Assembly (NCBI RefSeq): GCF_003946865.1
Contig: NZ_QXTH01000001.1
Coordinates: 744,001 to 808,000 of the forward strand
Direction of reading: 5' to 3'
Length of the DNA: 64,000 bases
Source: Antribacter gilvus
Lineage (GTDB): Bacteria > Actinomycetota > Actinomycetes > Actinomycetales > Cellulomonadaceae
Below the pieces are notes generated by a model. It did no database searches, was not told where the DNA came from, and was given only the letters and a program-made list of their open reading frames with translations. Positions within the stretch are counted from its first letter, which is position 1; each line of letters starts with the position of its first letter. Below are positions 53,501-63,202 of this stretch, one piece after another. Position numbers and translations under genes: made by a program.

Positions 53501-54109
53501 ATGGCCAAGATCACGTCCAGCCTGTTCATCGCTCTCGACGGCGTCGTGGAGGTCGGCGACGGCGCCTGGCACTTCCCGTACTACGACGACGAGATGGGCG
53601 CCGCGGTCGACTCGGGGCAGGGGTCGGCCGACACGATGCTGTTCGGCCGGGTGACCTATGAGAGCTTCGCCGGCGCCTGGCCCGAGCGTGAGGAAGCGGG
53701 CGACGTGGACGCCGACTTCGCCCGGAGGCTCGGTGACATGCGCAAGATCGTCGTCTCGAGCCAGCCGCTCCGGTTCTCGTGGCGCAACTCCGAGCAGCTC
53801 CGCGGCGCCCTGGTCGACGCGGTCCGGGAGCTTCGGCGGCAGCCGGGTCACATCGCCCTGAGCGGCTCGCCCTCAGTGGTGCGGCAGCTCCTGGCGGCCG
53901 GGCTGATCGACGAGCTGCACCTCTTCGTGCACCCGATCGCGGCGGGCAGCGGCGCGCGGCTCTTCGACGACGACGGCCCCGTGCTCCCGCTGCGGCTGCT
54001 CTCGGCGAAGCCGTTCGACACCGGCGTGCTGCACCTCGTCTACGGCCCGGACACGGCCGCGCGCCAGGGTTCGTACGACGAGGCCAAGCAGCACCTGGCC
54101 AAGGGCTGA
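53501..54109 (+). CDS. RibD C-terminal/dihydrofolate-reductase-like protein
   Basis: A 202-residue NADPH-dependent reductase-like protein: SLFIALDGVVEVGDG at the N-terminus, MLFGRVTYESFAGAWP and the nucleotide-binding SGSPSVVRQLLAAGLIDELHLFVHPI. This RibD_C family is widespread in actinobacteria and mostly unassigned; it is not a standard folA gene. CATCGT lies 6 bases before ATG 53501. It starts 24 bases after the ABC exporter stop and is convergent with the DHA2 pump gene. Confidence 0.88.
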   Translation: MAKITSSLFIALDGVVEVGDGAWHFPYYDDEMGAAVDSGQGSADTMLFGRVTYESFAGAWPEREEAGDVDADFARRLGDMRKIVVSSQPLRFSWRNSEQLRGALVDAVRELRRQPGHIALSGSPSVVRQLLAAGLIDELHLFVHPIAAGSGARLFDDDGPVLPLRLLSAKPFDTGVLHLVYGPDTAARQGSYDEAKQHLAKG

Positions 54110-54159
54110 CCGGACGCCACGAGCGGGCGCGACCCGCCCACGGCCCCGGCCACCGCCGA

Positions 54160-55626
54160 TCAGCGCCGGACCTGCCGCGGCAGGGCGAACACGAGCGCGA
54201 ACGCCAGCACGGCGAAGGCCGCGCTGAGCGACATCGCCACGGCCGCCGAGTGGCCGAAGGCGTCGGCCAGGTCCGCGGGGCTGGGCCGCCCGGCGGGCAG
54301 CGTGAGCGTGCCGAAGAAGACGGACCCCACGATGGCGATGCCCGCCGCGGACCCGATCCGCTGGATCGTGCCGAGCACCCCCGAGGCGGCCCCCGCCTCG
54401 GGGCGGTCCACCGTGGCGATGATGAACTGCGCGTTGGGCGCGATGAACAGCCCGTTACCCACACCGGCCACGAGGAGGGGCACCAGCAGCTGCCAGTGGT
54501 TGAGGTGGGCGCTGGGCACCAGGACGAGGATGAGCCAGACCGCGATCAGCCCGGCGGCGACCATGCTCGTGCCGAGCACGAGGACGGTGCGCCCCAGCCG
54601 TGCCGCGAGCTGGTTGCTCGTGGCCGCGCCGACGATGCTCCCCAGTGCGAAGGGGATGGACACGATGCCGGACTCGAGGGCCGTGTGGCCCAGCCCGGCC
54701 TGCCAGAAGATCGAGATGACGAAGAAGATGCTGGTGAACGACGCGAAGTAGACCATCGCGAGGATGACGCCGCCCGTGAACGACGCGTGGCTGAACAGGT
54801 GCGGTGGGACCAGCGGCGAGCGGCCCCGGCGCACGGTCCGCACCTCCCAGAGCGCGAACAGCACGAGGAGCAGCACGCTCCCGCCGAGCGACAGCCAGGT
54901 CCACAGCGGCCAGCCCAGGCCCTCGCCCTCGATCAGCGGGACCAGCAGCGCCACGAGCGCGACGGTGAGCAGCACGAGGCCGACGCCGTCGACCCCCGTT
55001 CTGGGCCGGTCCTTCCGGACCACGATGCCCGGCAGCAGCCAGACCGCCGCTGCCACGCAGATCACGCCGAACGGCAGGTTGACGAAGAAGATCGAGCGCC
55101 AGCCCTCGGCCTCGCCGAGCGCCTCGATGAGGAGCCCGCCCACGATGGGGCCGAGCGCGGTGGCCACGCCGATCGTGGCGCCCATGACGGCCAGCGCCTT
55201 GCCCCGGGACCCGCCGGTGAACATCAGCTGGATCATGGCGTTGACGGCCGGGAAGAAGATGCCGCCCGCGAGGCCCTGGGCGACGTGGGCGACGACGAGC
55301 TCGGTGCCGCCGGACGCGAGCCCGCACCAGAGGCTCGCGAGCGTGAACCCGGTCAGACCGACGACGAACACCCACTTGTGCCCGAACCGGTCGCCGACCC
55401 GGCCCGCCGGGATCAGCGCGAGGCCGTAGGCCAGCGCGTACCCCGAGATGATCCAGGACAGGGTGGCCTCGGACGCGTCGAGGGACGTCCGGATGGTCGG
55501 CAGCGCGACGTTCACGATGGTGGTGTCGAGCAGGGCCATGCCGATCCCCAGCAGGAGGACCGCGAGGGCGAGCCAGGAGCGTCGCGTGGGGGCGTCTCCG
55601 GCTCCGGCGTCCGTCGGGGTGGTCAC
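54160..55626 (-). CDS. MFS drug exporter, DHA2 (14-helix) family
   Basis: Proton-coupled efflux pump of 488 residues with 14 predicted helices. DHA2 signatures include LDTTIVNVALPTIRTSL in helix 1, GRVGDRFGHKWVFVVG in the loop after helix 2, and GPIVGGLLIEALGEAEGWRSIFFVNLP at helices 5-6. Likely substrates are cationic drugs or dyes, judging from the family. The GTG start (complement of 55624-55626) follows TACGCT by 7 bases, a leaderless arrangement. No adjacent dedicated regulator is seen. Confidence 0.9.
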   Translation of the reverse strand: MTTPTDAGAGDAPTRRSWLALAVLLLGIGMALLDTTIVNVALPTIRTSLDASEATLSWIISGYALAYGLALIPAGRVGDRFGHKWVFVVGLTGFTLASLWCGLASGGTELVVAHVAQGLAGGIFFPAVNAMIQLMFTGGSRGKALAVMGATIGVATALGPIVGGLLIEALGEAEGWRSIFFVNLPFGVICVAAAVWLLPGIVVRKDRPRTGVDGVGLVLLTVALVALLVPLIEGEGLGWPLWTWLSLGGSVLLLVLFALWEVRTVRRGRSPLVPPHLFSHASFTGGVILAMVYFASFTSIFFVISIFWQAGLGHTALESGIVSIPFALGSIVGAATSNQLAARLGRTVLVLGTSMVAAGLIAVWLILVLVPSAHLNHWQLLVPLLVAGVGNGLFIAPNAQFIIATVDRPEAGAASGVLGTIQRIGSAAGIAIVGSVFFGTLTLPAGRPSPADLADAFGHSAAVAMSLSAAFAVLAFALVFALPRQVRR

Positions 55627-55687
55627 GCGGGTCAGCGTACGGCGGGCGGGCCGGGGCGGCCCGCCCGGGCGGGCCTGCCCAGCAGCC

Positions 55688-55716
55688 TTGCTGCACGTTT
55701 CTGCAAGCGTTACAGT
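55688..55716 (+). promoter_or_regulatory. Promoter and operator of the amylopullulanase gene
   Basis: TTGCTG (55688-55693), 17 bases, TACAGT (55711-55716) make a good -35/-10 pair. CTGCAAGCGTTACAG (55701-55715) is a dyad, CTG-N-AA-NNN-TT-N-CAG, overlapping the -10, of the kind bound by LacI/MalR-family maltose regulators. An AAGGAG ribosome-binding site follows at 55771-55776. Confidence 0.55.
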
Positions 55717-55781
55717 CAGGCGCGGATCACGCTGCCGGACCACACTGAACGTGGCACCACCCGGACGACGAAGGAGTCTCC

Positions 55782-58700
55782 ATGTCTCGCGCTGCACGCG
55801 GCCTACCCCACCTCCCCCCAGGGCGGCTCCTCCGACTACGGCGCCCGACGGCGGTGCTCGCCTCCGGCGCGCTCCTCGCCGTCGCCGGGCTCGCCGGGAT
55901 CGCCGCCACCACCGCCTCCGCCGCGGACCGCACGGCGGCCCTCGTCGGCAACCTCCAGGACGAGCTCGGCTGCGCCTCCGACTGGGACCCGGCCTGCGCC
56001 GCCACGGAGCTCGCGCCCGCGGCTGACGGCACGTTCACGGCCGAGTTCGACCTCCCGGCCGGTTCGTACGAGTACAAGGTCGCCCTGAACGACACCTGGG
56101 ACGAGGCGTACGGGCGCGACGGCGGCGCCGACAACGCCCCGCTGACCCTCGGCGGCCCGGCGACCGTGCGGGTCACCTACGACGACACGACGCACCGCAT
56201 CGCCCTCACCCCGCTGACCCTCGCGGGCGAGTACTCGGAGGCCGACGCCGCCCTCGCGGCCGCCCCGGTCCGCCAGCCCGGCTCGGACGAGCGCTTCTAC
56301 TTCGTCATGACCGACCGGTTCGCCAACGGCGACCCGGCGAACGACACGGGCGGCGTGGCCGGCGGCGCGCTCGACCACGGCTTCGACCCCACCAACAAGG
56401 GCTTCTACCAGGGCGGCGACCTCGCCGGCCTGCGGCAGAACCTCGACTACGTCGAGGGTCTGGGCACGACGGCGATCTGGCTCACCCCCAGCTTCCTCAA
56501 CCGCCCGGTCCAGGGCACCGGTGCGAACGCGAGCGCCGGGTACCACGGCTACTGGATCACCGACTTCACGCAGATCGACCCGCACCTCGGCACCAACGAG
56601 GAGCTGCGCGCGCTCATCGACGACGCGCACGCCCGCGGGATCAAGGTCTACTTCGACATCATCACCAACCACACGGCGGACGTCGTCGACTACGCCGAGG
56701 GTCAGTACTCGTACGTGGACCAGGCGACGGACCCGTACCGCGACGCGGCGGGAACCGTCTTCGACCCGGCCACCTACGCGGGCACGGACACGTTCCCCAC
56801 GCTGGACCCGGCGACGTCGTTCCCGTACACCCCCGTGGTGGCGCCGGCGGACCAGGACCTCAAGGTCCCGGCCTGGCTCAACGACCCCACGCTCTACCAC
56901 AACCGGGGCAACTCGACGTGGACGGGCGAGTCGGTCACCTACGGCGACTTCGACGGCCTCGACGACCTCATGACGGAGCACCCTACGGTGGTGGACGGCT
57001 TCGTGCAGGTGTACCAGGCCTGGATCGACCTGGGCATCGACGGCTTCCGCATCGACACCGTCAAGCACGTGAACAAGGAGTTCTGGCAGGAGTGGACCAC
57101 CGAGGTCCTCGACTACGCGCACGCCCAGGGCAAGGCTGACTTCTTCATGTTCGGCGAGGTCTACGACGCCGACGCGACCAAGACGGCCCCGTACGTCCGC
57201 GACACCGACATGAGCTCGGTCCTCGACTTCTCGTTCCAGGCGGCGGCCACCAGCTTCGCGAGCGGCAACAGCGCCCGCGGCCTGGCGAACCTCTTCGCGA
57301 GCGACGACCACTACACCACCGCCGACAGCAGCGCCTCGGCGCTGCCGACCTTCCTCGGCAACCACGACATGGGCCGCGTGGGTTACATGCTGCGCAGCAG
57401 CGACGACCCGCTGGCCCGCGACGAGCTGGCGCACGAGCTCATGTACCTCACGCGCGGCCAGCCGGTGGTCTACTACGGCGACGAGCAGGGCTTCGCGGGC
57501 ACGGGCGGCGACAAGGACGCCCGGCAGACGCTGTTCGCGACCCAGGTGTCCGAGTACGCGAACCAGCCGCTCGTCACCGGCGAGAACGCGGGCAGCGTGG
57601 ACCGCTACGCCACCGACGCGCCGCTCTACACGCACATCGCGGGCCTGGCGGCCCTGCGCGAGTCCCGCCCGGCGCTGAGCACCGGCGCCCAGGTGGAGCT
57701 CTACGCGGAGAACGGCGCGGGCGTCTACGCCTTCGCCCGCGTGGACCGTACCGAGAAGGTGGAGCACCTGGTCGCGGCCAACAATGCGGCCGAGGCCCGG
57801 ACTGCCACGTTCGGCACCCTCACCCCGGGCGCCACCTATACGGCCCTCCACGGCACGGACACCCCCGTCACGGCCGACGCCGAGGGCTCGGTCACGCTGA
57901 CCGTCCCGGCCCGCTCCGCCGTCGTCCTGGTGGCCGACCGCCCCGTGGGCGCGGACACCGCGGGCACCCTCTCCGTGACCGCCGGGGCCCGCCCGGGCGC
58001 CGCCCTGAGCGGCACCGCACCGGTGTCCGCCGCCATCGACCACGCCTGGGCCGAGACGTCCTTCGCCTGGCGCCAGGTGGGCACCGCGGAGTGGACGGCC
58101 CTCGGCACCGCCGAGGACACCACGCCGCGCGTCTTCCACGACGTGACCGGTCTGCCCCAGGGCACGCTGGTCGAGTACCGCGCCGTCACCACGGACGCCG
58201 ACGGCGACCGCGCCGCGGCCTCCACGTTCGCCTCCGTCGGCGTCGACGTCAGCGGCGTCCCCGGCGACGTGGAGCCCGAGCCGGAGATCGACATGGTCAC
58301 CGTGCCCGGTTCGCACAACAGCGAGATGGGCTGCGCCGGGGACTGGACCCCGGACTGCGAGGGTGCCCGCCTCACCCAGCGCGCCGACGGCGTCTGGGGC
58401 GGCACCTTCGACCTCCCCGCCGGCGACTACGAGTACAAGGTCGCCATCAACGGGTCGTGGGCGGTCAACTACGGCGTGGGCGGCGCGCCCGGCGGCTCGA
58501 ACGCCACGTACCACCACGACGGCGGCCCCGTCACCTTCTACTGGGACCCCGTGACGCACGACTTCTCGTCCACCGCGCAGGGCCCGATCATCACCCTCCC
58601 CGGCTCCTACCAGGACCAGGTGGGCTGCCCCGGCAGCTGGGCCCCCGACTGCCTCGCGACGTGGGCCAAGGACCCCGACGGTGACGGCGTCTACACGTGG

Positions 58701-61595
58701 AGCACCGACGACCTCGCCGGCGGCGCCTACGAGGTGAAGGTGGCCCACGGCCTGAGCTGGGCCGAGAACTACGGCCAGGGCGGCGCGCCCGGCGGCGCCA
58801 ACTACAGCTTCTCGGTGTCCGACGGCGACCTCGTGAACTTCTCCTACGACCTCGCCACCCACGTCCTCACCATCGAGACGGCCAACCCGCCGCTGCCCGG
58901 CACCGGGCAGCAGGCCGCGCACTGGGTCCGCGAGGATCTCGTGCTCGTCCCCGCCGACCTCGGCACGGGCGACGCCTGGACCCTCTGGACCGCCCCCGAG
59001 GGCGGGCTCGAGGTGACCGACGGGGAGGTGACGGGCCCCGCCGAGGGCGAGGCCCCGGCGTCGTACACCCTGGTGGCCGCCGACGGCGTGCCCGACGACG
59101 TGGCCGCGGACTTCCCGGCGCTCGCGGGCTACACCCCGCTGCGCGTCGAGGGCCTGGACCGGGCCGCGGCCGAGGCCGTGCTGACCGGTCAGCTCCTGGT
59201 GACCCGGGCCGACGGCGACGTCCTGACCGCTGCCACCGGTGTTCAGGTGCCGGGCGTGCTCGACGACCTGTTCGCGACGGACCGCACGCTGGGCGTGACC
59301 GTGCACGGGAGCAAGAAGTGGGCGTCGTTCGCGCTGTGGGCGCCCACGGCCAAGGACGTGGACCTGCTGGTCACCCCGGCGGGAGCCGCGCCCGACGCCG
59401 AGCCGCGCCGCATCGACGCGAAGCGTCAGGCGGACGGCACGTGGACCGTCGACGGCAAGGCCGTCGACAAGAACTACCCCTGGTACGGCGCGAGCTACCG
59501 GTACGAGGTGCGGGTCTACGTGCCCTCGACCGGGCGGGTGGAGACCAACGTGGTCACCGACCCGTACTCCGTGGGGCTCGCGCTCAACTCGACGCACTCG
59601 GTCGTGGTGTCGCTCGACGACAAGGCGTTCCAGCCGCGCGTGTGGCGCACCACGCCCGCACCGGTCGTGGAGCGGCCGGTGGACCAGACCATCTACGAGC
59701 TGCACGTGCGGGACTTCTCCGTCTCGGACGAGACGGTGCCGGAGGAGCTGCGCGGGTCGTACCTGGCGTTCGGCGTCGAGGACTCGGACGGCATGCAGCA
59801 CCTGCGCACCCTGGCCGACGCCGGGATGACCACCGTGCACCTGCTGCCCACCTTCGACATCGCGAGCATCGAGGAGGACCCCGCGGCCCAGGCCACGACC
59901 GGTGACCTGAGCGGGTTCGCGCCCGACTCGGCCGAGCAGCAGGCGGCAGTGGCCGCGGTCCAGGGCCAGGACGCCTTCAACTGGGGCTACGACCCGTACC
60001 ACTTCCTGGCGCCGGAGGGCTCGTACGCGGTGTCGCCGCACGGCGGCGAGCGGGTCGCCGAGTTCCGCACCATGGTGGGCTCGCTGCACGCCGCGGGTCT
60101 GCAGGTGGTGCTCGACCAGGTCTACAACCACACGGCCGCGTCCGGGCAGGCCGGGAAGTCGGTGCTGGACCGGGTGGTCCCCGGCTACTACCAGCGCCTC
60201 AACCCCGTGACGGGTGCGGTCGAGACCTCGACCTGCTGCCAGAACGTGGCGACGGAGCACGAGATGGCTGAGCGGCTCATGGTCGACTCCGTGGTCACCT
60301 GGGCGCGCGACTACCGCGTGGACGGCTTCCGGTTCGACCTCATGGGCCACCACTCGGTGGACAACATGCTGGCCGTGCGGGCCGCCCTCGACTCCCTGAC
60401 CCTGGACGACGACGGCGTGGACGGGTCTTCCGTCTACCTGTACGGCGAGGGCTGGAACTTCGGCGAGGTGGCGAACAACGCGCTCTTCGAGCAGGCCACC
60501 CAGGGCCAGCTCGGCGGCACGGGGATCGGCACGTTCAGCGACCGGCTGCGCGACGCCGTGCACGGCGGGTCCCCGGTTGACGGGGCGTCGACGTTCACGC
60601 AGGGCTTCGGCACCGGCCTCTTCACCGCCCCGAACGGGCGTGAGGCGCGGGCCGGGGACCCGTCGTCGGTCAACGACGGGGGCGCCGACGAGGCGGCTGA
60701 CCTGGCGCACCAGACCGACCTGGTCCGGCTTGGCCTGGCCGGGAACCTTCGGGACTACACGTTCCTCACGTCGAGCGGCACCGTGCAGCGCGGCGAGGAG
60801 CTCGACTACCGCGGCGCGCCCGCCGGGTACGCGGACTCTCCGGAGGAGGTCGTCACGTACGTCGACGCGCACGACAACGAGACGCTGTTCGACCTGCTCA
60901 CGCTGAAGCTGCCCGTCGCCACCTCGATCGAGGACCGGGTCCGGATGAACACCGTGTCGCTCGCGACCGCCGCGCTCTCCCAGACGCCGTCGTTCTGGCA
61001 CGCCGGCACGGACCTGCTGCGGTCCAAGTCGCTCGACCGGAACTCGTACGACTCCGGTGACTGGTTCAACGCGATCGACTGGTCGGGCCAGGACAACGGG
61101 TTCGGCCGCGGTCTGCCGCTCGCGGCGGACAACGAGGAGAAGTGGCCCATCATGGCGCCGCTGCTCGCCGACCCGGCGCTCAAGCCCGGCGCCGACCAGA
61201 TCGCGGCGTCGGAGGCAGCGGCGCTCGACCTGCTGGAGCTGCGGTCCTCGACGCGGCTGTTCCGGCTCGGTACGGCCGACCTGATCCAGGAGAAGGTCAC
61301 GTTCCCGGGCTCCGGCCCGGACGCGGCACCGGGCGTGGTCGTCATGTCGGTGGACGACCTCGCTGGTACTGCGGACGTGGACCCCTCGCTGGACGGGGTG
61401 CTCACGGTGTTCAACGCGTCGCCGTCGCCGGTGACGATCACCGTGGCCGGGCTCGCCGGGCGTGACTTCGCGCTGTCGCCGGTCCAGGCCGGTGGCTCCG
61501 ACGCGGTGGTGCGGGAGACCACCTGGGACGCGGCGACCGGGACCGTGACGGTCCCGGCGCGCACGGTGGCGGTGCTGGAGGACCCGCAGGGCTGA
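55782..61595 (+). CDS. Secreted bifunctional amylopullulanase (alpha-amylase plus pullulanase)
   Basis: A 1937-residue extracellular starch enzyme with two GH13 domains on one chain. Order: signal peptide (about 1-47), X25 module (about 52-135), alpha-amylase barrel (about 160-700; D425, E459, D529), fibronectin-like stretch, two more X25 modules (about 836-930 and 936-1040), a pullulanase-associated module (about 1046-1170), CBM48 (about 1175-1290), then the type I pullulanase domain with FNWGYDP near 1400 and D1519, E1556, D1698. It should cut both alpha-1,4 and alpha-1,6 bonds. ATG 55782 has AAGGAG 5 bases upstream. The dyad at 55701 suggests maltodextrin control. Confidence 0.94.
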   Translation: MSRAARGLPHLPPGRLLRLRRPTAVLASGALLAVAGLAGIAATTASAADRTAALVGNLQDELGCASDWDPACAATELAPAADGTFTAEFDLPAGSYEYKVALNDTWDEAYGRDGGADNAPLTLGGPATVRVTYDDTTHRIALTPLTLAGEYSEADAALAAAPVRQPGSDERFYFVMTDRFANGDPANDTGGVAGGALDHGFDPTNKGFYQGGDLAGLRQNLDYVEGLGTTAIWLTPSFLNRPVQGTGANASAGYHGYWITDFTQIDPHLGTNEELRALIDDAHARGIKVYFDIITNHTADVVDYAEGQYSYVDQATDPYRDAAGTVFDPATYAGTDTFPTLDPATSFPYTPVVAPADQDLKVPAWLNDPTLYHNRGNSTWTGESVTYGDFDGLDDLMTEHPTVVDGFVQVYQAWIDLGIDGFRIDTVKHVNKEFWQEWTTEVLDYAHAQGKADFFMFGEVYDADATKTAPYVRDTDMSSVLDFSFQAAATSFASGNSARGLANLFASDDHYTTADSSASALPTFLGNHDMGRVGYMLRSSDDPLARDELAHELMYLTRGQPVVYYGDEQGFAGTGGDKDARQTLFATQVSEYANQPLVTGENAGSVDRYATDAPLYTHIAGLAALRESRPALSTGAQVELYAENGAGVYAFARVDRTEKVEHLVAANNAAEARTATFGTLTPGATYTALHGTDTPVTADAEGSVTLTVPARSAVVLVADRPVGADTAGTLSVTAGARPGAALSGTAPVSAAIDHAWAETSFAWRQVGTAEWTALGTAEDTTPRVFHDVTGLPQGTLVEYRAVTTDADGDRAAASTFASVGVDVSGVPGDVEPEPEIDMVTVPGSHNSEMGCAGDWTPDCEGARLTQRADGVWGGTFDLPAGDYEYKVAINGSWAVNYGVGGAPGGSNATYHHDGGPVTFYWDPVTHDFSSTAQGPIITLPGSYQDQVGCPGSWAPDCLATWAKDPDGDGVYTWSTDDLAGGAYEVKVAHGLSWAENYGQGGAPGGANYSFSVSDGDLVNFSYDLATHVLTIETANPPLPGTGQQAAHWVREDLVLVPADLGTGDAWTLWTAPEGGLEVTDGEVTGPAEGEAPASYTLVAADGVPDDVAADFPALAGYTPLRVEGLDRAAAEAVLTGQLLVTRADGDVLTAATGVQVPGVLDDLFATDRTLGVTVHGSKKWASFALWAPTAKDVDLLVTPAGAAPDAEPRRIDAKRQADGTWTVDGKAVDKNYPWYGASYRYEVRVYVPSTGRVETNVVTDPYSVGLALNSTHSVVVSLDDKAFQPRVWRTTPAPVVERPVDQTIYELHVRDFSVSDETVPEELRGSYLAFGVEDSDGMQHLRTLADAGMTTVHLLPTFDIASIEEDPAAQATTGDLSGFAPDSAEQQAAVAAVQGQDAFNWGYDPYHFLAPEGSYAVSPHGGERVAEFRTMVGSLHAAGLQVVLDQVYNHTAASGQAGKSVLDRVVPGYYQRLNPVTGAVETSTCCQNVATEHEMAERLMVDSVVTWARDYRVDGFRFDLMGHHSVDNMLAVRAALDSLTLDDDGVDGSSVYLYGEGWNFGEVANNALFEQATQGQLGGTGIGTFSDRLRDAVHGGSPVDGASTFTQGFGTGLFTAPNGREARAGDPSSVNDGGADEAADLAHQTDLVRLGLAGNLRDYTFLTSSGTVQRGEELDYRGAPAGYADSPEEVVTYVDAHDNETLFDLLTLKLPVATSIEDRVRMNTVSLATAALSQTPSFWHAGTDLLRSKSLDRNSYDSGDWFNAIDWSGQDNGFGRGLPLAADNEEKWPIMAPLLADPALKPGADQIAASEAAALDLLELRSSTRLFRLGTADLIQEKVTFPGSGPDAAPGVVVMSVDDLAGTADVDPSLDGVLTVFNASPSPVTITVAGLAGRDFALSPVQAGGSDAVVRETTWDAATGTVTVPARTVAVLEDPQG

Positions 61596-61609
61596 CCCTG
61601 TCTTGCCAG

Positions 61610-61680
61610 TCCGCTTCGAGAACGTCATCAGGTACCGCCACCAGGGAGGTGGCGGTACCTGATGACGTTCTCGAAGCGGA
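61610..61680. terminator. Perfect 33-bp hairpin between amylopullulanase and purU
   Basis: 61610-61642 is the exact reverse complement of 61648-61680, with a 5-base loop AGGGA; a further CAG/CTG pairs outside across one bulged base. It separates two convergent genes, so it is a bidirectional terminator. The stem is far longer than a usual intrinsic terminator and has no T-tract. Confidence 0.8.
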
Positions 61681-61693
61681 CCTGACGAGATCG

Positions 61694-62548
61694 TCAGCGG
61701 AAGACCACCGTGCGGTGGCCGTCCAGCAGCACCCGGTGCTCGGCGTGCCACCGCACGGCGCGGGCCAGGGTGCGGCGCTCCACGTCCTCGCCGATGGCCA
61801 CCAGGTCCTCGACCGCCCGCGAGTGGTCCACGCGCTCCACGTCCTGCTCGATGATGGGCCCTTCGTCGAGGTCGCCCGTGACGTAGTGCGACGTGGCGCC
61901 GATGATCTTCACGCCGCGGTCGTGGGCCTGCCGGTACGGCTGGGCGCCCTTGAACGACGGCAGGAACGAGTGGTGGATGTTGATGATCCGCCCCTCGAGC
62001 TTGCGGCACAGGTCGTCGGACAGGATCTGCATGTAGCGGGCGAGGACCACGACCTCGACGTCGAGCTCCTCGACGAGCCGCAGCAGCTCGGCCTCGGACG
62101 CGGGTTTCGTCGCGGCGCTCACCGGCACGTGGTGGAACGGCTTGCCGTAGAACGTGGCCATGTCCTCGAGGTCGCGGTGGTTGCCCACCACGCCGACCAC
62201 GTCGATGGGCATGTTCTGCGACCGCTCGCGGTAGAGCAGGTCCACGAGGCAGTGCGCCGCCTTGGACACCATGACGAGGGTGCGCACCCGGCGCCCGACG
62301 AGGTCGAGGTGCCACGTCATCGTGAACTCCGCGGCGACGGGCGCGAGGGCCGCCTCGAGCTCCTCGCGTGACGCGCCGGACTCGACCTGCACCCGCATGA
62401 AGAACAGTCCCGACACCGGGTCCCCGAACTGCTGCGACTCCGTGATGTTCCCGCCGTGCTCGGCGAGAACTCCCGCCACGGCGTGCACGATCCCGGGACG
62501 GTCGGGGCAGGACAGGGTCAGGACCCAGTGCGGGTTGGTGCTGGACAC
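61694..62548 (-). CDS. purU: Formyltetrahydrofolate deformylase
   Basis: Hydrolyses 10-formyl-THF to formate and THF, balancing the one-carbon pool and supplying formate. The 284-residue protein has an N-terminal ACT domain (about 8-85: WVLTLSCPDRPGIVHAVAGVL, GNITESQQFGDP) and a formyltransferase domain with INIHHSFLPSFKGAQPY (catalytic Asn and His) and GDLDEGPIIEQD (Asp). GTG 62548 is chosen because TAGCCT (complement of 62555-62560) is 6 bases upstream; GTG 62554 would add two residues. Confidence 0.94.
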   Translation of the reverse strand: MSSTNPHWVLTLSCPDRPGIVHAVAGVLAEHGGNITESQQFGDPVSGLFFMRVQVESGASREELEAALAPVAAEFTMTWHLDLVGRRVRTLVMVSKAAHCLVDLLYRERSQNMPIDVVGVVGNHRDLEDMATFYGKPFHHVPVSAATKPASEAELLRLVEELDVEVVVLARYMQILSDDLCRKLEGRIINIHHSFLPSFKGAQPYRQAHDRGVKIIGATSHYVTGDLDEGPIIEQDVERVDHSRAVEDLVAIGEDVERRTLARAVRWHAEHRVLLDGHRTVVFR

Positions 62549-62613
62549 CCCCACAGGCTATCTACCGCGGCCGAGGCGTGCCCTCGGGTCCCGATCTCTG
62601 ACACGATGGACCC

Positions 62614-63123
62614 ATGAACGACGCCACCACGACGATCCGGCTGGTCGAGGACGACCAGGCGGGCGAGCTGCTCACGCTGCGCCGCGCGGCGTTCGTGAGC
62701 GAGGCCCAGCTGTACGACGACCCGCACATCCCGCCCCTCACCCAGAGTCTCGCGGAGCTCCGGGCAGACCTGGCGCGCGAGGACGTCGTCACGATCGGCG
62801 CGTGGGAGGGCCACCGGCTCATCGGCTCCGTGCGCGTCGAGGTCGAAGGGGAGAAGGCGACCCTCGGGCGCCTCGCCGTCGCGCCCGACAAGCAGGGCCG
62901 TGGTATCGGCACCCAGATGCTCTTCGCGGTGCTGCCCTACCTGCCTGAGCAGATCACGGAGATCTGGGTCTTCACCGGCAAGGACTCCAAGCACAACCTG
63001 CAGATGTACACCAAGAACGGCTACGAGGAGCAGTTCGACAAGGCGGCCGGCGACCTCACCTACACCTACCTGCGGCGGGTGCTCGGCCAGATGGACGCCC
63101 GCAAGGCGGGCGGCTCCGCGTAG
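62614..63123 (+). CDS. GNAT N-acetyltransferase
   Basis: A 169-residue acetyl-CoA-dependent acetyltransferase: LRRAAFVSEAQLYDDPHIPPL near the N-terminus, the acetyl-CoA motif LAVAPDKQGRGIGTQM and the closing YTKNGYEE. The substrate is unknown. ATG 62614 follows CACGAT by 6 bases, a weak leaderless-type arrangement; no ribosome-binding site is evident. Divergent from purU, 65 bases apart. Confidence 0.88.
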   Translation: MNDATTTIRLVEDDQAGELLTLRRAAFVSEAQLYDDPHIPPLTQSLAELRADLAREDVVTIGAWEGHRLIGSVRVEVEGEKATLGRLAVAPDKQGRGIGTQMLFAVLPYLPEQITEIWVFTGKDSKHNLQMYTKNGYEEQFDKAAGDLTYTYLRRVLGQMDARKAGGSA

Positions 63124-63202
63124 CCGGTCCCCCGGGCCTCAGCACGGTGCAGACTGGAGCTGCGGGCCGTGACGGGACCCGCAGCCACAGGAAGGCTCGA
63201 CC

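Noticed and set aside
55836-62315. Very long minus-strand open frame opposite the amylopullulanase
   Set aside because: Antisense open frames are expected at this GC content; the product is low-complexity, has no domains, and the plus strand encodes a clear multidomain enzyme.
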